A DNA stretch of 64,000 nucleotides from Pseudomonas paraglycinae (GCF_021601625.1 NZ_BQHR01000006.1:186001-250000), one strand, 5' to 3'; shown: positions 50,350 through 60,374, numbered from the stretch's first letter. Translations and numbers: made by a program. Notes: generated by a model from the letters alone, not told the origin.

Positions 50350-51756
50350 ATGCTCAATGACAAGGAAAGTCCGTTTTCGCTGACCCTGGCCGAAGGCGGG
50401 ATAAGCCTGCCGGTCCTGCGCTTCAGCGGTCATGAAGCGCTGAATCAGCCCTTTCGGTTTGAAATCGAAGTCATGGGCCTGGCACCCGCCTGGTCACCCG
50501 GCACGCTGCTGCATCAGGCGGCGTTTCTGCATCTGGATGACGACCACGGGATTCACGGCATCATCCAAAGCGCCAGTTGCGAACACCGCGCGACGCACCG
50601 GATCGCCTACCAACTGGTGCTGATGCCGCATCTGCAAGCGCTGGAGCAACATCCCGTACGCCGGGTCTTCACGCAACTGAACGTGCCGGCCATCCTTGAG
50701 CAACTGCTCAGCGAACATCACCTGCCTGCCCACAGCTACCGGATCGAGATGACCGTCGGCCACTACCCGCCGCGGCCGTTCTGCATTCAGTACGAGGAAA
50801 CCGATCTGGCCTTTGTGCAACGGCTTTGTGAGGAGGAAGGCATCCACTATCACTTCGAACATCAGCCGGACGGCCATGTGGTGGTGTTCGCCGATGACAG
50901 TCTGAGCCTGCCGCAGCAACCGACGGCGATTGCTTTCAACACGCAGATCGATGCGCCGGCAACCGGCCTCAGCAGCCTGTTCCAGCGCCATGAGGCGGTG
51001 CTGCCTCAGATTCCTGCCGGCGTGCGTGAGCGAGGGCATTCGATTACGGGCCAGGAGGCCGCCAATCACACGCTGGGCAGTCCCGTCGCCCCACCGGGAT
51101 TTCTGCCGACTGCACAACGTCACGCGGCCCAGCGCAGTCGTCGACTGCTGGAACGCCAACGCTGCCGGTCGCGCTCGATTCAGGGCCGCAGCGATTGTCC
51201 GCGACTGCTCAGCGGGCGTCTGTTGCAAGTCATGGAGCACCCGGTAAACGCGTTCAACGAGCAGTGGCTGATCACCGATTTGCGTCATCAGGGCCAGCAA
51301 CCTTCGATTCTCGATCCCGTGCCGACGGTTCGTCGCTATCACAACGACTTCACCGCGCTGCCCTGGTCGACCCCGTTTCGCCCGCCGCCGAAACAACCGC
51401 GCCCGGGCATTCCGGGGTATCAGCCGGCGCAAGTGCTTGGCGCGCCGGGGCAACCGGCGCAGGTGGACGATCAGGGACGGATCGCCGTGCGGTTATGGCC
51501 TGACCAACCTGATGCCAGCGCCAGCGAAGGACTGTGGTTGCCAGTGGTCATGCCCCACGTCGGCGGCGGCCTGCCTCGGGAAGATCTGCCCTGCGCCGGC
51601 AGCGAGGTCTGGGTGAGTTTTCTCGACAGCGATCCCGACCGGCCGATCCTCTGCCTCGACGTCTGCCGACCCCGACCGGCACAGCCGAAAGAAACCGAGC
51701 CCGACGACGACCTCTTGCTCGACTGGCTGCTCAACCGCTCCGCCCCGCCGCGCTGA
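50350..51756 (+). CDS. Orphan short VgrG, type VI secretion tip protein
   Basis: VgrG-like protein of 468 residues, short for the family. The gp27-like part is clear (LRFSGHEALNQPFRFEIEV, RRVFTQLNVPAILEQLL, FCIQYEETDLAFVQRLCEEEGIHYHFEH). The gp5 OB-fold is present to GSEVWVSFLDSDPDRP. The repeated beta-helix spike and any effector domain that normally follow are missing; the protein stops after about 30 charged residues. No other type VI, PAAR or effector gene is adjacent. It could be a minimal tip protein or a relic; the intact frame favours a functional gene. Confidence 0.88.
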   Translation: MLNDKESPFSLTLAEGGISLPVLRFSGHEALNQPFRFEIEVMGLAPAWSPGTLLHQAAFLHLDDDHGIHGIIQSASCEHRATHRIAYQLVLMPHLQALEQHPVRRVFTQLNVPAILEQLLSEHHLPAHSYRIEMTVGHYPPRPFCIQYEETDLAFVQRLCEEEGIHYHFEHQPDGHVVVFADDSLSLPQQPTAIAFNTQIDAPATGLSSLFQRHEAVLPQIPAGVRERGHSITGQEAANHTLGSPVAPPGFLPTAQRHAAQRSRRLLERQRCRSRSIQGRSDCPRLLSGRLLQVMEHPVNAFNEQWLITDLRHQGQQPSILDPVPTVRRYHNDFTALPWSTPFRPPPKQPRPGIPGYQPAQVLGAPGQPAQVDDQGRIAVRLWPDQPDASASEGLWLPVVMPHVGGGLPREDLPCAGSEVWVSFLDSDPDRPILCLDVCRPRPAQPKETEPDDDLLLDWLLNRSAPPR

Positions 51757-51759
51757 CGA

Positions 51760-53151
51760 TTAACCTTTGTCGGCCTTGCCCGCCGCCGCTGCGAATTTCG
51801 CCAGACGCACATCGAGGTGCCGGGGCCGCCGACCGTGATCCTCGGCGCGCTCCTTGCGGCGAATGGCGTTGCGCACCATCAGCGAGCCGAGGTAGCGGAT
51901 CGGTTCCGGCGGAAAATAGCCCAGCGGCCCATTGACCAGCGGCGAGCGCGTCCACGGGTTGTCGAGGCCCTGCACCAGCGAGGCGAGAATCTGCCCGCCC
52001 ATGTGGCAAGGCCCGACGCCACTGCCGGAATAGCCGAAACCATAGAACACGTTGCCGCTGGCACTCATCCGGCCGAAGAACGGCAGGCCGGTGACCGAGC
52101 GATCCGAAGGGCCGTTCCAGGTTGCGTCGACTTTCACATCGGCGAACGCCGGGAAGAAGTCATCGAGACTGCGTTTGAGCAACCCGGTATAGGGCGAGGG
52201 CTGATCGAACACCGGCAGCATCCGCCCGCCATAGGCGAAGGTATTGCCACCCTTGCCGAGCATGATCCGGCCGTCCGGGGTGTTGTGGTAGTAATGCACG
52301 AAAATCCGCGAGTCGAGCACCGTGACGCCGCTGGTCAAACCGATTTCCTGCAACAGATCCGGACGTGGCTCGGTGATCAGCATGTCGCTGGAGACGATCG
52401 CCACGCTGCGTTCGAACTGCGGAAAAGCGCGGGCCATCCACGCGTTCATCGCCAGCACCACGCGGTCGGCGGTCACGCAGCCGTTCGCCGTGTGAATACG
52501 AGCCGGACGGCCCTCTTCCAGCCCGGTCATCGCCGTGCTTTCGTGAATTCGCACGCCCAACTGCAACGCCACCCGGCGCAAGCCACGCACCAATTTGCCC
52601 GGCTGCACACTGGCGGCGGCCGGCGAGAACCAGCCCTCCAGGTGTTTTGCCGAACCGGCCATGCGCTGTACATCGGCGACCGGCCGCTGGGTAAACGAGT
52701 TGATGCCATTGCGCTCCAGCGCCGCAATCACCGCGTCGGTGGAGCCGCATTGCGCGCGGTTGGTGGCGGTGTAAAGCGTGCCATCGAGTCGGTAATCGGC
52801 ATCGACGCCGTACTGCTCGCAGAACTCGCCGATGGCGTGGATGCTGCGCTCCGACTCCTTGACCAGCCGCACCGCCTCTTCGACGCCGAACAGCCGCTCG
52901 AGGGTGAAATACTTCGCCGACCACGACAACGCACAACCGCCGTTGCGCCCACTGGCGCCGGCACCGCAGATGTCGGCTTCGATCAGCACCACATCGAGTT
53001 CGGGGTTCTGCTGCTTGAGCATGATCGCCGTCCACAACCCGGTGTAACCGCCGCCAACGATGCACACGTCGGTGCGCACATCGCCTTGCAGCGGCGGGCA
53101 AGGTTCGGACGTGTCGAGCTGCAAAGCCTGCTCCAGCCAAAACGGTCTCAT
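51760..53151 (-). CDS. FAD-dependent amine oxidoreductase (DAO family) of the phosphonate region
   Basis: FAD-dependent oxidoreductase of 463 residues, started at MRPFWLEQAL (53151, GGAGA upstream). The Rossmann start is TDVCIVGGGYTGLWTAIML with the ribose-binding Glu in VVLIEAD, followed by ICGAGASGRNGGCA. The C-terminal part contains YGFGYSGSGVGPCHMGG. The fold is that of glycine/sarcosine and gamma-glutamylputrescine oxidases. Recurrent FAD enzymes in phnW clusters are reported to act on 2-aminoethylphosphonate or its N-methyl form. Given the transporter 73 bases upstream and nearby phnWX, that is the favoured role; the substrate is inferred. Confidence 0.85.
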   Translation of the reverse strand: MRPFWLEQALQLDTSEPCPPLQGDVRTDVCIVGGGYTGLWTAIMLKQQNPELDVVLIEADICGAGASGRNGGCALSWSAKYFTLERLFGVEEAVRLVKESERSIHAIGEFCEQYGVDADYRLDGTLYTATNRAQCGSTDAVIAALERNGINSFTQRPVADVQRMAGSAKHLEGWFSPAAASVQPGKLVRGLRRVALQLGVRIHESTAMTGLEEGRPARIHTANGCVTADRVVLAMNAWMARAFPQFERSVAIVSSDMLITEPRPDLLQEIGLTSGVTVLDSRIFVHYYHNTPDGRIMLGKGGNTFAYGGRMLPVFDQPSPYTGLLKRSLDDFFPAFADVKVDATWNGPSDRSVTGLPFFGRMSASGNVFYGFGYSGSGVGPCHMGGQILASLVQGLDNPWTRSPLVNGPLGYFPPEPIRYLGSLMVRNAIRRKERAEDHGRRPRHLDVRLAKFAAAAGKADKG

Positions 53152-53224
53152 GAAAGTTCTCCAGTCAGTCGGCCACGGCACAGCCTGCCGCGAATGCCGC
53201 AGCAGGCCGCGAGGCAGGGTTTAT

Positions 53225-54550
53225 TCAGTTACGCAGGGGTTTGATGGTCAGGGCACGATTGGGCACGTAGGCACGTGGCTCCATGACGCCGACCGGGCGG
53301 CTGTTCCAGTGCGGAATCAGCACCAGCGCCGAGAACAGCGCACAACCGGCGAACACGATGAACACCGTCACTGAGTCGAAGTAGCCCGGCAGCAAACCTC
53401 CGAGCACTGCACCGACCGAGCCGCAGCCGTTGACGAATCCCGCCGCCGTGGCGCCGGCCTTGGCCTTGCCAAAATCGATCGCGGCCGCGCCGCTGATCAT
53501 CGAGTCCGGGCCGTACAGGGTCAGGCCCATCACGAACAACAGTGCCACCACCAACATCACGCTGCCGGTGTGCAAGGCGCCCATGAACAGCGCGAGGGTC
53601 ACGGTCAGCGCCAGCAGACTCAACACGCAGGCCGGCATGCGTCGGGCGCCGAACAGTTTGTCCGAGGCCAGGCCAATCATGATCGGCCCCAGCAGCCCGG
53701 CCAGTTCAAACGCGGTGGGAATGATCGCCGCGCCGACCTTGCCGACCGAAGGCATCTGTTCGAACACGATCACCGGGCCCCACAGCAGAATCGCGTAACG
53801 CGCCGGTTTCAACAGGAAATACGCCAGACCCAGCACCAGCACCGTACGGTTGCGCAGGATTTCCTTGAGCGGTTCCCACACGCTGAGTTTGCTGTTGGCT
53901 TCGGCTTCCTCGGCGCTGATGACCGGCTCCGGCTCCACGGCGGGCAAGCCGACGTCTTCCGGCTTGTCGCGCTGGAAGATAAAGAACAAAACCGCCACCA
54001 CCGCGACCACCGCCGCGCTGGAAATGAACGCCGCGTGCCACGAACCGATCAGCGTGTACGCCCACCAGCCAGCGAACGGCGACGCCACCAGACCGCCGAA
54101 CGCATAACAGGAACTCCACAACCCGAGCACTCGCCCGCGTTGTTCGGAGGGGAAGAAACTGCCGAGGTTCTTGCACAGCCCCGACCAGCCGGTGGACTGC
54201 GCCAGCCCCTGAATCAGCATGCAAGTGGCGAAGATCGGCAGCGTCGCGAAACTGCCCATCACCAGCGCCGCAGCAGCGGAAATCAGCAAACCACCCAGGA
54301 CAACAACCCGAGGACCGAAGCGGTCGGCGAGCATGCCCCAGGTGAACTGGCCGATGGCGTAGGCCGCCAGGTAAATCGCGTCGAGGTTGGCCATGGCCAT
54401 TTTGTCGAGGGTGAAGCTTGGGTCTTCGGCGATGCCCAGTTTGGCCACCGAAAAGGCTTTGCGGGTGAAATAGAACGCGGCGTAAGCGAGCCAGGTGACA
54501 GCGAAGATCTGCATGCGCCAACGCGCAATGGTGCCGATGTGCTTGTTCAT
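53225..54550 (-). CDS. OPA-type MFS transporter, probably for aminophosphonate
   Basis: Twelve-helix organophosphate:phosphate antiporter-like MFS protein, 441 residues from the ATG at 54550. Signature parts are TWLAYAAFYFTRKAFSVAK (helix 1 and the Arg region of GlpT/UhpT) and GLCKNLGSFFPSEQRGRVLGLWSSCYAFGG. It is transcribed with the FAD enzyme and divergent from a LysR gene. With phnWX nearby, uptake of 2-aminoethylphosphonate or a relative is plausible; glycerol-3-phosphate transport cannot be excluded. Confidence 0.85.
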   Translation of the reverse strand: MNKHIGTIARWRMQIFAVTWLAYAAFYFTRKAFSVAKLGIAEDPSFTLDKMAMANLDAIYLAAYAIGQFTWGMLADRFGPRVVVLGGLLISAAAALVMGSFATLPIFATCMLIQGLAQSTGWSGLCKNLGSFFPSEQRGRVLGLWSSCYAFGGLVASPFAGWWAYTLIGSWHAAFISSAAVVAVVAVLFFIFQRDKPEDVGLPAVEPEPVISAEEAEANSKLSVWEPLKEILRNRTVLVLGLAYFLLKPARYAILLWGPVIVFEQMPSVGKVGAAIIPTAFELAGLLGPIMIGLASDKLFGARRMPACVLSLLALTVTLALFMGALHTGSVMLVVALLFVMGLTLYGPDSMISGAAAIDFGKAKAGATAAGFVNGCGSVGAVLGGLLPGYFDSVTVFIVFAGCALFSALVLIPHWNSRPVGVMEPRAYVPNRALTIKPLRN

Positions 54551-54767
54551 TGTGGTTCTGACCTCAGGGTGTGAGTGTGCCGGCAGAATCGATGAGTAAA
54601 CGCCTGTGTTTTTTATTGTTGAGCACTGCGATATCACCCCGTCCCTTCGGCGATACCGGTCAGATGAGTCCTGGTGTTGCACGCACAGGCTCATGGCCAG
54701 CGTCGCTGCCCGACCGGGCAGTCAGCGTTGGCGTGAGCCGATCAAAGCAATTACTGTTTAATAAATA

Positions 54768-54777
54768 AAATCGATTT
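54768..54777. promoter_or_regulatory. Possible LysR-type site in the divergent promoter
   Basis: AAATCGATTT within the wider dyad ATAAAATCGATTTAT lies in an AT-rich patch of the 289-base gap between the transporter and the LysR gene. It fits a T-N11-A type LysR site only loosely. Confidence 0.4.
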
Positions 54778-54839
54778 ATCGTATTTCACACATAAGCTCA
54801 GCTTGTTACTGAAGTTCGCCTGTAAACGAGGAATCAGCC

Positions 54840-55739
54840 ATGTCGGTTTCCCACGCCCAGCTCAAAGCCTTTCACGCCGTGGCCGTGCACGGAAGCTTCA
54901 CCAAGGCCGCCGAGCGGCTTTATCTGACGCAACCGGCGATTTCCGACCAGGTGCGCAAGCTGGAAGAACGCTTCGGTGTGTTGCTGTTCCATCGCAACAA
55001 GCGCTCGGTGCGCCTGACGGATCTGGGGGAACGCTTGCTGGCGATCACCCAGCGCTTGTTCGTGGTCGAAGCCGAAGCCCAGGAGTTGCTGCAGGAATCC
55101 CAGGCCTTGCAGACCGGCAGCCTGATTCTGGCGGTGGATGCACCGGTGCATGTGCTGCCGCAGATTGCCCGGTTTTGTGAGCGCTATCCGGGGATCAGCG
55201 TGAAGATCGAGACCGGTAACACCGATGAATCGCTGTTTCGACTGTTCAACTATCAGGCTGATCTGGCGTTGCTCGGGCGCGATGTCAGCGATGAACGCCT
55301 GCTGTGCGTGCCGCTGCGCAACGATCCGATGGTGGCGTTCGTCTCGCGCCATCATCCATGGGCCGAGCGTGAATCGATCTGCCTGGAGGATCTGGACGAC
55401 ACGCCGCTGGTGCTGCGTGAACACGGCTCGGTGACCCGCCAGACCCTGGAAGAGGAAATGGCCCGCGCCGGTTTCCGCATCCGCCCGGCGATTCAGGTCG
55501 AAGGCCGGGAAGCGGCGCGGGAGGCAGTGGTCGTGGGGATTGGGGTGGGCGTGGTGTCGGCGGCGGAGTTTGGTGCGGACTCGCGGGTTTGCGCGTTGCC
55601 GATCACCGATTGCACCCGGCGACTGACCGAGACACTGGTGTGCCTGCGGGAGCAGAGCTCGCGGCGGGTAGTGGCGACGTTTCTCGAGATGGTTCGCGAA
55701 AGTCTTGTTCAGACCGGCGCCAACCCGAAAAACGCCTGA
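54840..55739 (+). CDS. LysR-family regulator next to the phosphonate transporter
   Basis: LysR regulator of 299 residues. The helix-turn-helix region is AQLKAFHAVAVHGSFTKAAERLYLTQPAISDQVRKLEERFG; the effector domain follows. It is divergent from the OPA-type transporter and FAD oxidase genes and so probably controls them. Its 3' end overlaps the convergent LysR gene by 31 bases. The two share the SFT(K/R)AA(E/A)RL(Y/F) opening and similar effector domains, suggesting paralogues within the AEP-regulator group. Confidence 0.9.
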   Translation: MSVSHAQLKAFHAVAVHGSFTKAAERLYLTQPAISDQVRKLEERFGVLLFHRNKRSVRLTDLGERLLAITQRLFVVEAEAQELLQESQALQTGSLILAVDAPVHVLPQIARFCERYPGISVKIETGNTDESLFRLFNYQADLALLGRDVSDERLLCVPLRNDPMVAFVSRHHPWAERESICLEDLDDTPLVLREHGSVTRQTLEEEMARAGFRIRPAIQVEGREAAREAVVVGIGVGVVSAAEFGADSRVCALPITDCTRRLTETLVCLREQSSRRVVATFLEMVRESLVQTGANPKNA

Positions 55740-56569
55740 ATCAACCGCAACTCTCGCCGCCGCTCCACGCAGCCAATCATGTGCCGGTTCACCAGCCCTT
55801 CTCCCGCGATGGGAATTGCGACGACACGGGGGTCATGACTGACCTCCACCGATGACACCACCCCCACCCCCAATTCAGCCGCTACCGCCTCCGTCACTGC
55901 CTCGCGGCTGTCGAGCTCCAGCAAAACCCGTGGGCTGACCGACGCCTGCGCACAGGCCTGATCAAACGTACGCCGGGTAATCGAACTCGGCTCGCGCAAC
56001 ACCATGATCACCTGATCCAGTTCCTTGAGCCTGACCTCGCCGGAACGCGTCGCCCACGGATGCGCGGCCGGCACCAGTGCGCAGATCCGCGATTCACTCA
56101 GTGCTTGCAGATGCAGCCCTTTGCGCGGCTCGACCTCGGTCAGCACCGCCACATCGGCATGCTCGGACAACAACGCCGCCAACGTTTCCTGGGCATTGCC
56201 CAACCGCAGATTCACCGTGATCCCCGGATAGCGCGCCCGCAGGCTGGCAAGCATCGGCATGACCATGTGCGGACCGTCCGCCGCCACCTCAAGGCGTCCG
56301 GTCAGCAATTGCCGATTAGCCTCAAGCAGCGCCTGCGCCTCTTCGGCCATACCGAACATCGCCCGGGTGATCGCCGCCAGTTTGATGCCCTCTTCTGTCA
56401 GCTCGACCCGGCGCGCCGTCCGTCGCAACAGCGTGATCTGGTAATGCTCCTCCAGCGCCTTGATGTGCCCGGTGACCGCCGGCTGGCTGATGAACAAGCG
56501 TGCGGCGGCACGGGTGAAGCTGCCTTCCCGGGCCACGGCGTCGAAGGCGCGGAGCTGGAACAGGTTCAT
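55709..56569 (-). CDS. LysR-family regulator divergent from phnW
   Basis: LysR regulator of 286 residues starting MNLFQLRAFDAVAREGSFTRAAARLFISQPAVTGHIKALEEHY. It is divergent from phnW across 113 bases, the standard place for the activator of the phnWX operon. Its 3' end overlaps the other LysR gene tail to tail. It is likely a 2-AEP-responsive activator; evidence is positional. Confidence 0.9.
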   Translation of the reverse strand: MNLFQLRAFDAVAREGSFTRAAARLFISQPAVTGHIKALEEHYQITLLRRTARRVELTEEGIKLAAITRAMFGMAEEAQALLEANRQLLTGRLEVAADGPHMVMPMLASLRARYPGITVNLRLGNAQETLAALLSEHADVAVLTEVEPRKGLHLQALSESRICALVPAAHPWATRSGEVRLKELDQVIMVLREPSSITRRTFDQACAQASVSPRVLLELDSREAVTEAVAAELGVGVVSSVEVSHDPRVVAIPIAGEGLVNRHMIGCVERRRELRLIQAFFGLAPV

Positions 56570-56682
56570 TAATAACCCTCACTGATGGCTGGCATAACAA
56601 CAAACAATTTGATTGATGATCCGCCGAATTGCAACGTAGGTCCCGTAGCTTCATCCCACAGCGCTATCGCGAGGACACACGA

Positions 56683-57792
56683 ATGAGTACTGCCGCACCC
56701 ATCCTGCTCACTCCCGGCCCGTTGACCACCTCGGCCCGCACCCGCCAGGCGATGATGGTCGACTGGGGTTCATGGGATGACCGCTTCAACCAACTGACCG
56801 CCAGCCTGTGCGAACAACTGCTGGCGATCCTCAACGGCGCCGACAGCCATCACTGCGTACCTTTGCAGGGCAGCGGCACCTTCGCTGTCGAAGCCGCGAT
56901 CGGCACCCTCGTCCCCCGCGACGGCAAGGTACTGGTGTTGATCAACGGCGCCTACGGCAAACGTCTGGCGAAAATCTGCGAAGTGCTCGGCCGCTCGTTC
57001 AGCACCTTTGAAACCGCTGAAGACGAACCGACCACCGCCGCCGACGTCGACCGCCTGCTGCGTGCCGACAGCGACATTACCCACGTCGCGCTGATCCACT
57101 GCGAAACCAGCACCGGCATCCTCAACCCGCTGCCGGAGATCGCCCAGGTCGTCGAGCAACACGGCAAACGCCTGATCATCGATGCCATGAGCTCCTTCGG
57201 CGCACTGCCGGTGGATGCGCAAAAAGTCCCGTTCGACGCGCTGATTGCCGCCTCCGGCAAATGCCTGGAAGGCGTGCCGGGCATGGGCTTCGTGTTTGCA
57301 CGCAAGGAATCTCTGGCCGCAGCCGCCGGCAATTCGCATTCGCTGGCGATGGACCTGTTCGACCAGCACAGCTACATGAAGAAGACCGGCCAATGGCGCT
57401 TCACCCCGCCGACCCATGTGGTCGCCGCGTTGCATGAAGCCCTGCTGCAATACAACGAAGAAGGCGGCCTGCCGGCGCGGCATGCGCGTTACGCCGCCAA
57501 CTGCCAGGCACTGATGGAAGAGATGGGCAAACTCGGCTTGCGCAGCTTCCTGCCTGCTGCGATTCAGGCGCCGATCATCGCGACCTTCCACGCACCGAAA
57601 GATCCGCGCTACCAGTTCAAGGACTTCTACGAACGGGTCAAGGCCAAGGGTTACATCCTCTACCCCGGCAAGCTGACCCAGGTCGAAACCTTCCGCGTCG
57701 GCTGCATCGGCCACGTCACCCCCGCGCAGATGCGCGAAGCCGTCGCGGCGGTGGGTGAAGTGCTGCGCGAGATGGAAGTGCTCGACATCTGA
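56683..57792 (+). CDS. phnW: 2-Aminoethylphosphonate:pyruvate transaminase
   Basis: PLP enzyme of 369 residues converting 2-aminoethylphosphonate and pyruvate to phosphonoacetaldehyde and alanine. Motifs: [29 protein letters not shown] at the start, the PLP-binding Lys in [15 protein letters not shown], and the C-terminal [13 protein letters not shown]. The ATG at 56683 is set by the conserved N-terminus. It is followed by phnX after 57 bases, forming the standard AEP degradation pair. Confidence 0.96.
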   Translation: MSTAAPILLTPGPLTTSARTRQAMMVDWGSWDDRFNQLTASLCEQLLAILNGADSHHCVPLQGSGTFAVEAAIGTLVPRDGKVLVLINGAYGKRLAKICEVLGRSFSTFETAEDEPTTAADVDRLLRADSDITHVALIHCETSTGILNPLPEIAQVVEQHGKRLIIDAMSSFGALPVDAQKVPFDALIAASGKCLEGVPGMGFVFARKESLAAAAGNSHSLAMDLFDQHSYMKKTGQWRFTPPTHVVAALHEALLQYNEEGGLPARHARYAANCQALMEEMGKLGLRSFLPAAIQAPIIATFHAPKDPRYQFKDFYERVKAKGYILYPGKLTQVETFRVGCIGHVTPAQMREAVAAVGEVLREMEVLDI

Positions 57793-57849
57793 TTCACCCG
57801 GCCCGCTCCCTCATTTGAATTGCATTGCCCACACAGGATTCTGACCAAC

Positions 57850-58677
57850 ATGAACTACAACAACCCAACCCAGCTGCAAGCCGCCATCCTCGACTGGGCC
57901 GGCACCGTGGTCGACTTCGGTTCTTTCGCACCGACCCAGATCTTCGTCGAAGCCTTCGCCGAGTTCGACGTCCAGGTTTCCATCGAAGAGGCCCGTGGCC
58001 CGATGGGCATGGGCAAGTGGGATCACATCCGCACCCTGTGCGATCAGCCGCAGGTTGCCGAGCGCTATCGCAAGGCGTTCGGCCGCACCCCGACCGACGA
58101 TGACGTGACCGCGATCTACAACCGCTTCATGCCGCTGCAGATCGAGAAAATCGCCGAGCATTCGGCGCTGATTCCCGGCGCGCTGGAGACCATCGCCAAC
58201 CTGCGTCAGCAAGGGATCAAGATCGGTTCCTGCTCGGGTTATCCGAAGCAGGTGATGGACAAGGTTGTGGCACTCGCCGCCACCAACGGCTACGTCGCCG
58301 ACCACGTCGTCGCCACCGACGAAGTGCCGAACGGCCGCCCATGGCCAGCCCAGGCGCTGGCCAACGTGATTGCGCTGGGCATCGACGATGTCGCCGCCTG
58401 CGTGAAGATCGACGACACCGTGCCGGGGATTCTCGAAGGCCGTCGCGCCGGCATGTGGACCGTGGCGCTGATCTGCTCCGGCAACGCGCTGGGCCTGGAT
58501 TACGAAGGCTATCGCGCACTGGGCAGCGACGCCTTGGCCAGTGAGCGCAAGCGCATTCACGCGCTGTTCGAAGGTTCGCGCCCGCACTACATGATCGACA
58601 CCATCACCGATCTGCCGGAAGTGATTGCCGACATCAACAAGCGCCTGGCCAACGGCGAGATGCCGCAAAGCAGCTGA
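57850..58677 (+). CDS. phnX: Phosphonoacetaldehyde hydrolase
   Basis: HAD-superfamily phosphonatase (275 residues) splitting phosphonoacetaldehyde to acetaldehyde and phosphate, giving the cell phosphorus from AEP. The nucleophile Asp15 is in [14 protein letters not shown], the Schiff-base Lys56 in [12 protein letters not shown], and [18 protein letters not shown] provides the metal site. It is the partner gene of phnW and is followed by a strong terminator. Confidence 0.96.
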   Translation: MNYNNPTQLQAAILDWAGTVVDFGSFAPTQIFVEAFAEFDVQVSIEEARGPMGMGKWDHIRTLCDQPQVAERYRKAFGRTPTDDDVTAIYNRFMPLQIEKIAEHSALIPGALETIANLRQQGIKIGSCSGYPKQVMDKVVALAATNGYVADHVVATDEVPNGRPWPAQALANVIALGIDDVAACVKIDDTVPGILEGRRAGMWTVALICSGNALGLDYEGYRALGSDALASERKRIHALFEGSRPHYMIDTITDLPEVIADINKRLANGEMPQSS

Positions 58678-58700
58678 TAGCGCCGTCTGCCGCAAACAAA

Positions 58701-58733
58701 AACGCCAGTGTCTGCCCGACACTGGCGTTTTTT
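58701..58733 (+). terminator. Terminator of phnWX
   Basis: Twelve-base stem AACGCCAGTGTC/GACACTGGCGTT (58701-58729) with loop TGCCC and a T tail. Confidence 0.93.
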
Positions 58734-58873
58734 CATGGGCGTTTTCAGTCAAATCGCTGACTCAGCTCAGTGAAAGCTTTTTTAGCCTCGGGCAAACGCG
58801 CCAAAGGGGATTACAGTTAAGGCATGCCGTCGCAGAACGGCACGCTTGAGCCCTGAACCGTGAGGAACGCCGT

Positions 58874-59428
58874 ATGCCGTGGACAAATTCCGAATCCCGT
58901 TACAGCACCGTGTCGATCCTGTTGCACTGGCTGATGCTGGTGCTGTTGGTGCTGGTGTACGCCAGCATGGAATTGCGCGGGCTGTTTCCCAAGGGCAGCG
59001 GCGGTCGCACGCTGATCCGCGAAGTGCATTACATGCTCGGGCTGACCGTGTTCGTGCTGGTCTGGTTTCGCCTGTTCGCCCGCAGCCTGGGCCCGGCGCC
59101 GAAAATCTTCCCGGCCTCGCCACAGTGGCAAACCACCCTCGCACGCTTGATGCATTGGGCCTTGTACCTGTTCATGATCAGCATGCCGATTCTCGGCTGG
59201 CTGATCACCAGCGCCGAAGGTCATCAGGTGATGTTCTACGGTTTCGACCTGCCGTTGCTGGTGAATGAAGACAAGGTGTTCGCCAAAGACGTCGAGCACT
59301 GGCATGTGCTGATCAGCACCATCGGCTACTGGCTGATCGGCCTGCATGCGCTGGCGGGGATCTATCACCATTACGTGGTGCGCGATAACACGCTGCTGCG
59401 GATGATGCCCAAGCGCAGCCAGGGTTAA
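58874..59428 (+). CDS. Cytochrome b561
   Basis: Four-helix membrane cytochrome of 184 residues with haem-ligand histidines in SILLHWLMLVL, REVHYMLGLTV, LMHWALYLFMI and LHALAGIYHHYV. It is a second member of the family seen at 33171 but stands alone, without a peroxidase partner. It overlaps the end of the convergent PLP-enzyme gene by four bases. Confidence 0.9.
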   Translation: MPWTNSESRYSTVSILLHWLMLVLLVLVYASMELRGLFPKGSGGRTLIREVHYMLGLTVFVLVWFRLFARSLGPAPKIFPASPQWQTTLARLMHWALYLFMISMPILGWLITSAEGHQVMFYGFDLPLLVNEDKVFAKDVEHWHVLISTIGYWLIGLHALAGIYHHYVVRDNTLLRMMPKRSQG

Positions 59429-60333
59429 CCGTCGAATCCACGCCGACCCTGCAAGCCGCCGGTGTGGACGAAGATCAAGCGTGAACCGCGGGCAAAGCGA
59501 CCCGCCTCGATCTGTTGTTTGAGCGCCAGCAAGGCTTTGCCGGTGTACAGCGGTTCGAGGGGAATGCCGCTGGCCTGTTCGGTTTGCGCGATGAATTCAA
59601 GCAACGCCGGATCGACCTTGGCGAAACCGCCACGACTGGCGTCGATCAGTTCGTAGCCTCCAGCCTTGCCCACAATTGCCTCGAGATTGGCCGCGACGCC
59701 GTGATCGTCGGGCACGGCCATTGCGCCGTACACCGCATGTTGTCCGGACTCGGCCAACACCAATCCCGCGAGCGTGGTGCCCGTGCCGCAGGCCAGCCAC
59801 CAACCGTGGTAGTCGTCCCAGCCGAGCTTACCGAGTTGTTGACTGACCTGATCCTTCAGTGCCGCGCAGCCCTGCGCGCCCGGCAACCCGCCGCCCCCTT
59901 CAGGCACCGGATGCAGCGTCGGATACTGCGCCAGCCACGGCTGCCAGAACCCCGGCTCGTGCCGCGCCCTATAGCCGCCGTAACCGAGCCAGTGCAGCTG
60001 CATGCCGAAATCCCGCAGATCCCTCACCGTCGGCGTGTCCTGCTGATGCCCGCGCAACAGCCCGACCGTTGCGAATCCCAGGCGTTTGCCCGCAGCCGCC
60101 AGCGCATGCAGATGATTGGAGTGCGCACCGCCCAGGCTGATGATGCCTTCGGCGCCCGCACGGTCGGCAGCTTTGAGATGTTCGACGAGTTTGAACCACT
60201 TGTTGCCGCTGATCAGCGGATCGATCCGGTCGAGACGCAGGATCGCGACTTCAACGCCGGCGGCGGTGAGCCAGTCCAGATGAAGCGCTTCGAGGGGGGC
60301 TTGAGGTAGCCAGTCGGTGGGAGGCAGAAACAT
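59425..60333 (-). CDS. ACC deaminase/D-cysteine desulfhydrase family PLP enzyme
   Basis: PLP enzyme of 302 residues from the ATG at 60333; an ATG at 60363 is also open. The PLP Lys is in DPLISGNKWFKL, SLGGAHSNHLHALAAAGK binds phosphate and substrate, and LACGTGTTLAGLVLAE is the PLP phosphate loop. The family includes ACC deaminase, D-cysteine desulfhydrase and related deaminases. I cannot choose between them, and plant-growth ACC deaminase activity should not be assumed. Confidence 0.88.
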   Translation of the reverse strand: MFLPPTDWLPQAPLEALHLDWLTAAGVEVAILRLDRIDPLISGNKWFKLVEHLKAADRAGAEGIISLGGAHSNHLHALAAAGKRLGFATVGLLRGHQQDTPTVRDLRDFGMQLHWLGYGGYRARHEPGFWQPWLAQYPTLHPVPEGGGGLPGAQGCAALKDQVSQQLGKLGWDDYHGWWLACGTGTTLAGLVLAESGQHAVYGAMAVPDDHGVAANLEAIVGKAGGYELIDASRGGFAKVDPALLEFIAQTEQASGIPLEPLYTGKALLALKQQIEAGRFARGSRLIFVHTGGLQGRRGFDG

Positions 60334-60337
60334 GAAG

Positions 60338-60361
60338 GCCGGCTCTGTGCAAAGAGCCGGC
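60338..60361 (-). terminator. Hairpin after fadH
   Basis: Nine-base stem GCCGGCTCT/AGAGCCGGC with a six-base loop just beyond the fadH stop (minus strand), overlapping the possible upstream start of the next gene. Confidence 0.6.
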
Positions 60362-60374
60362 ATTCTAGGGTGGA

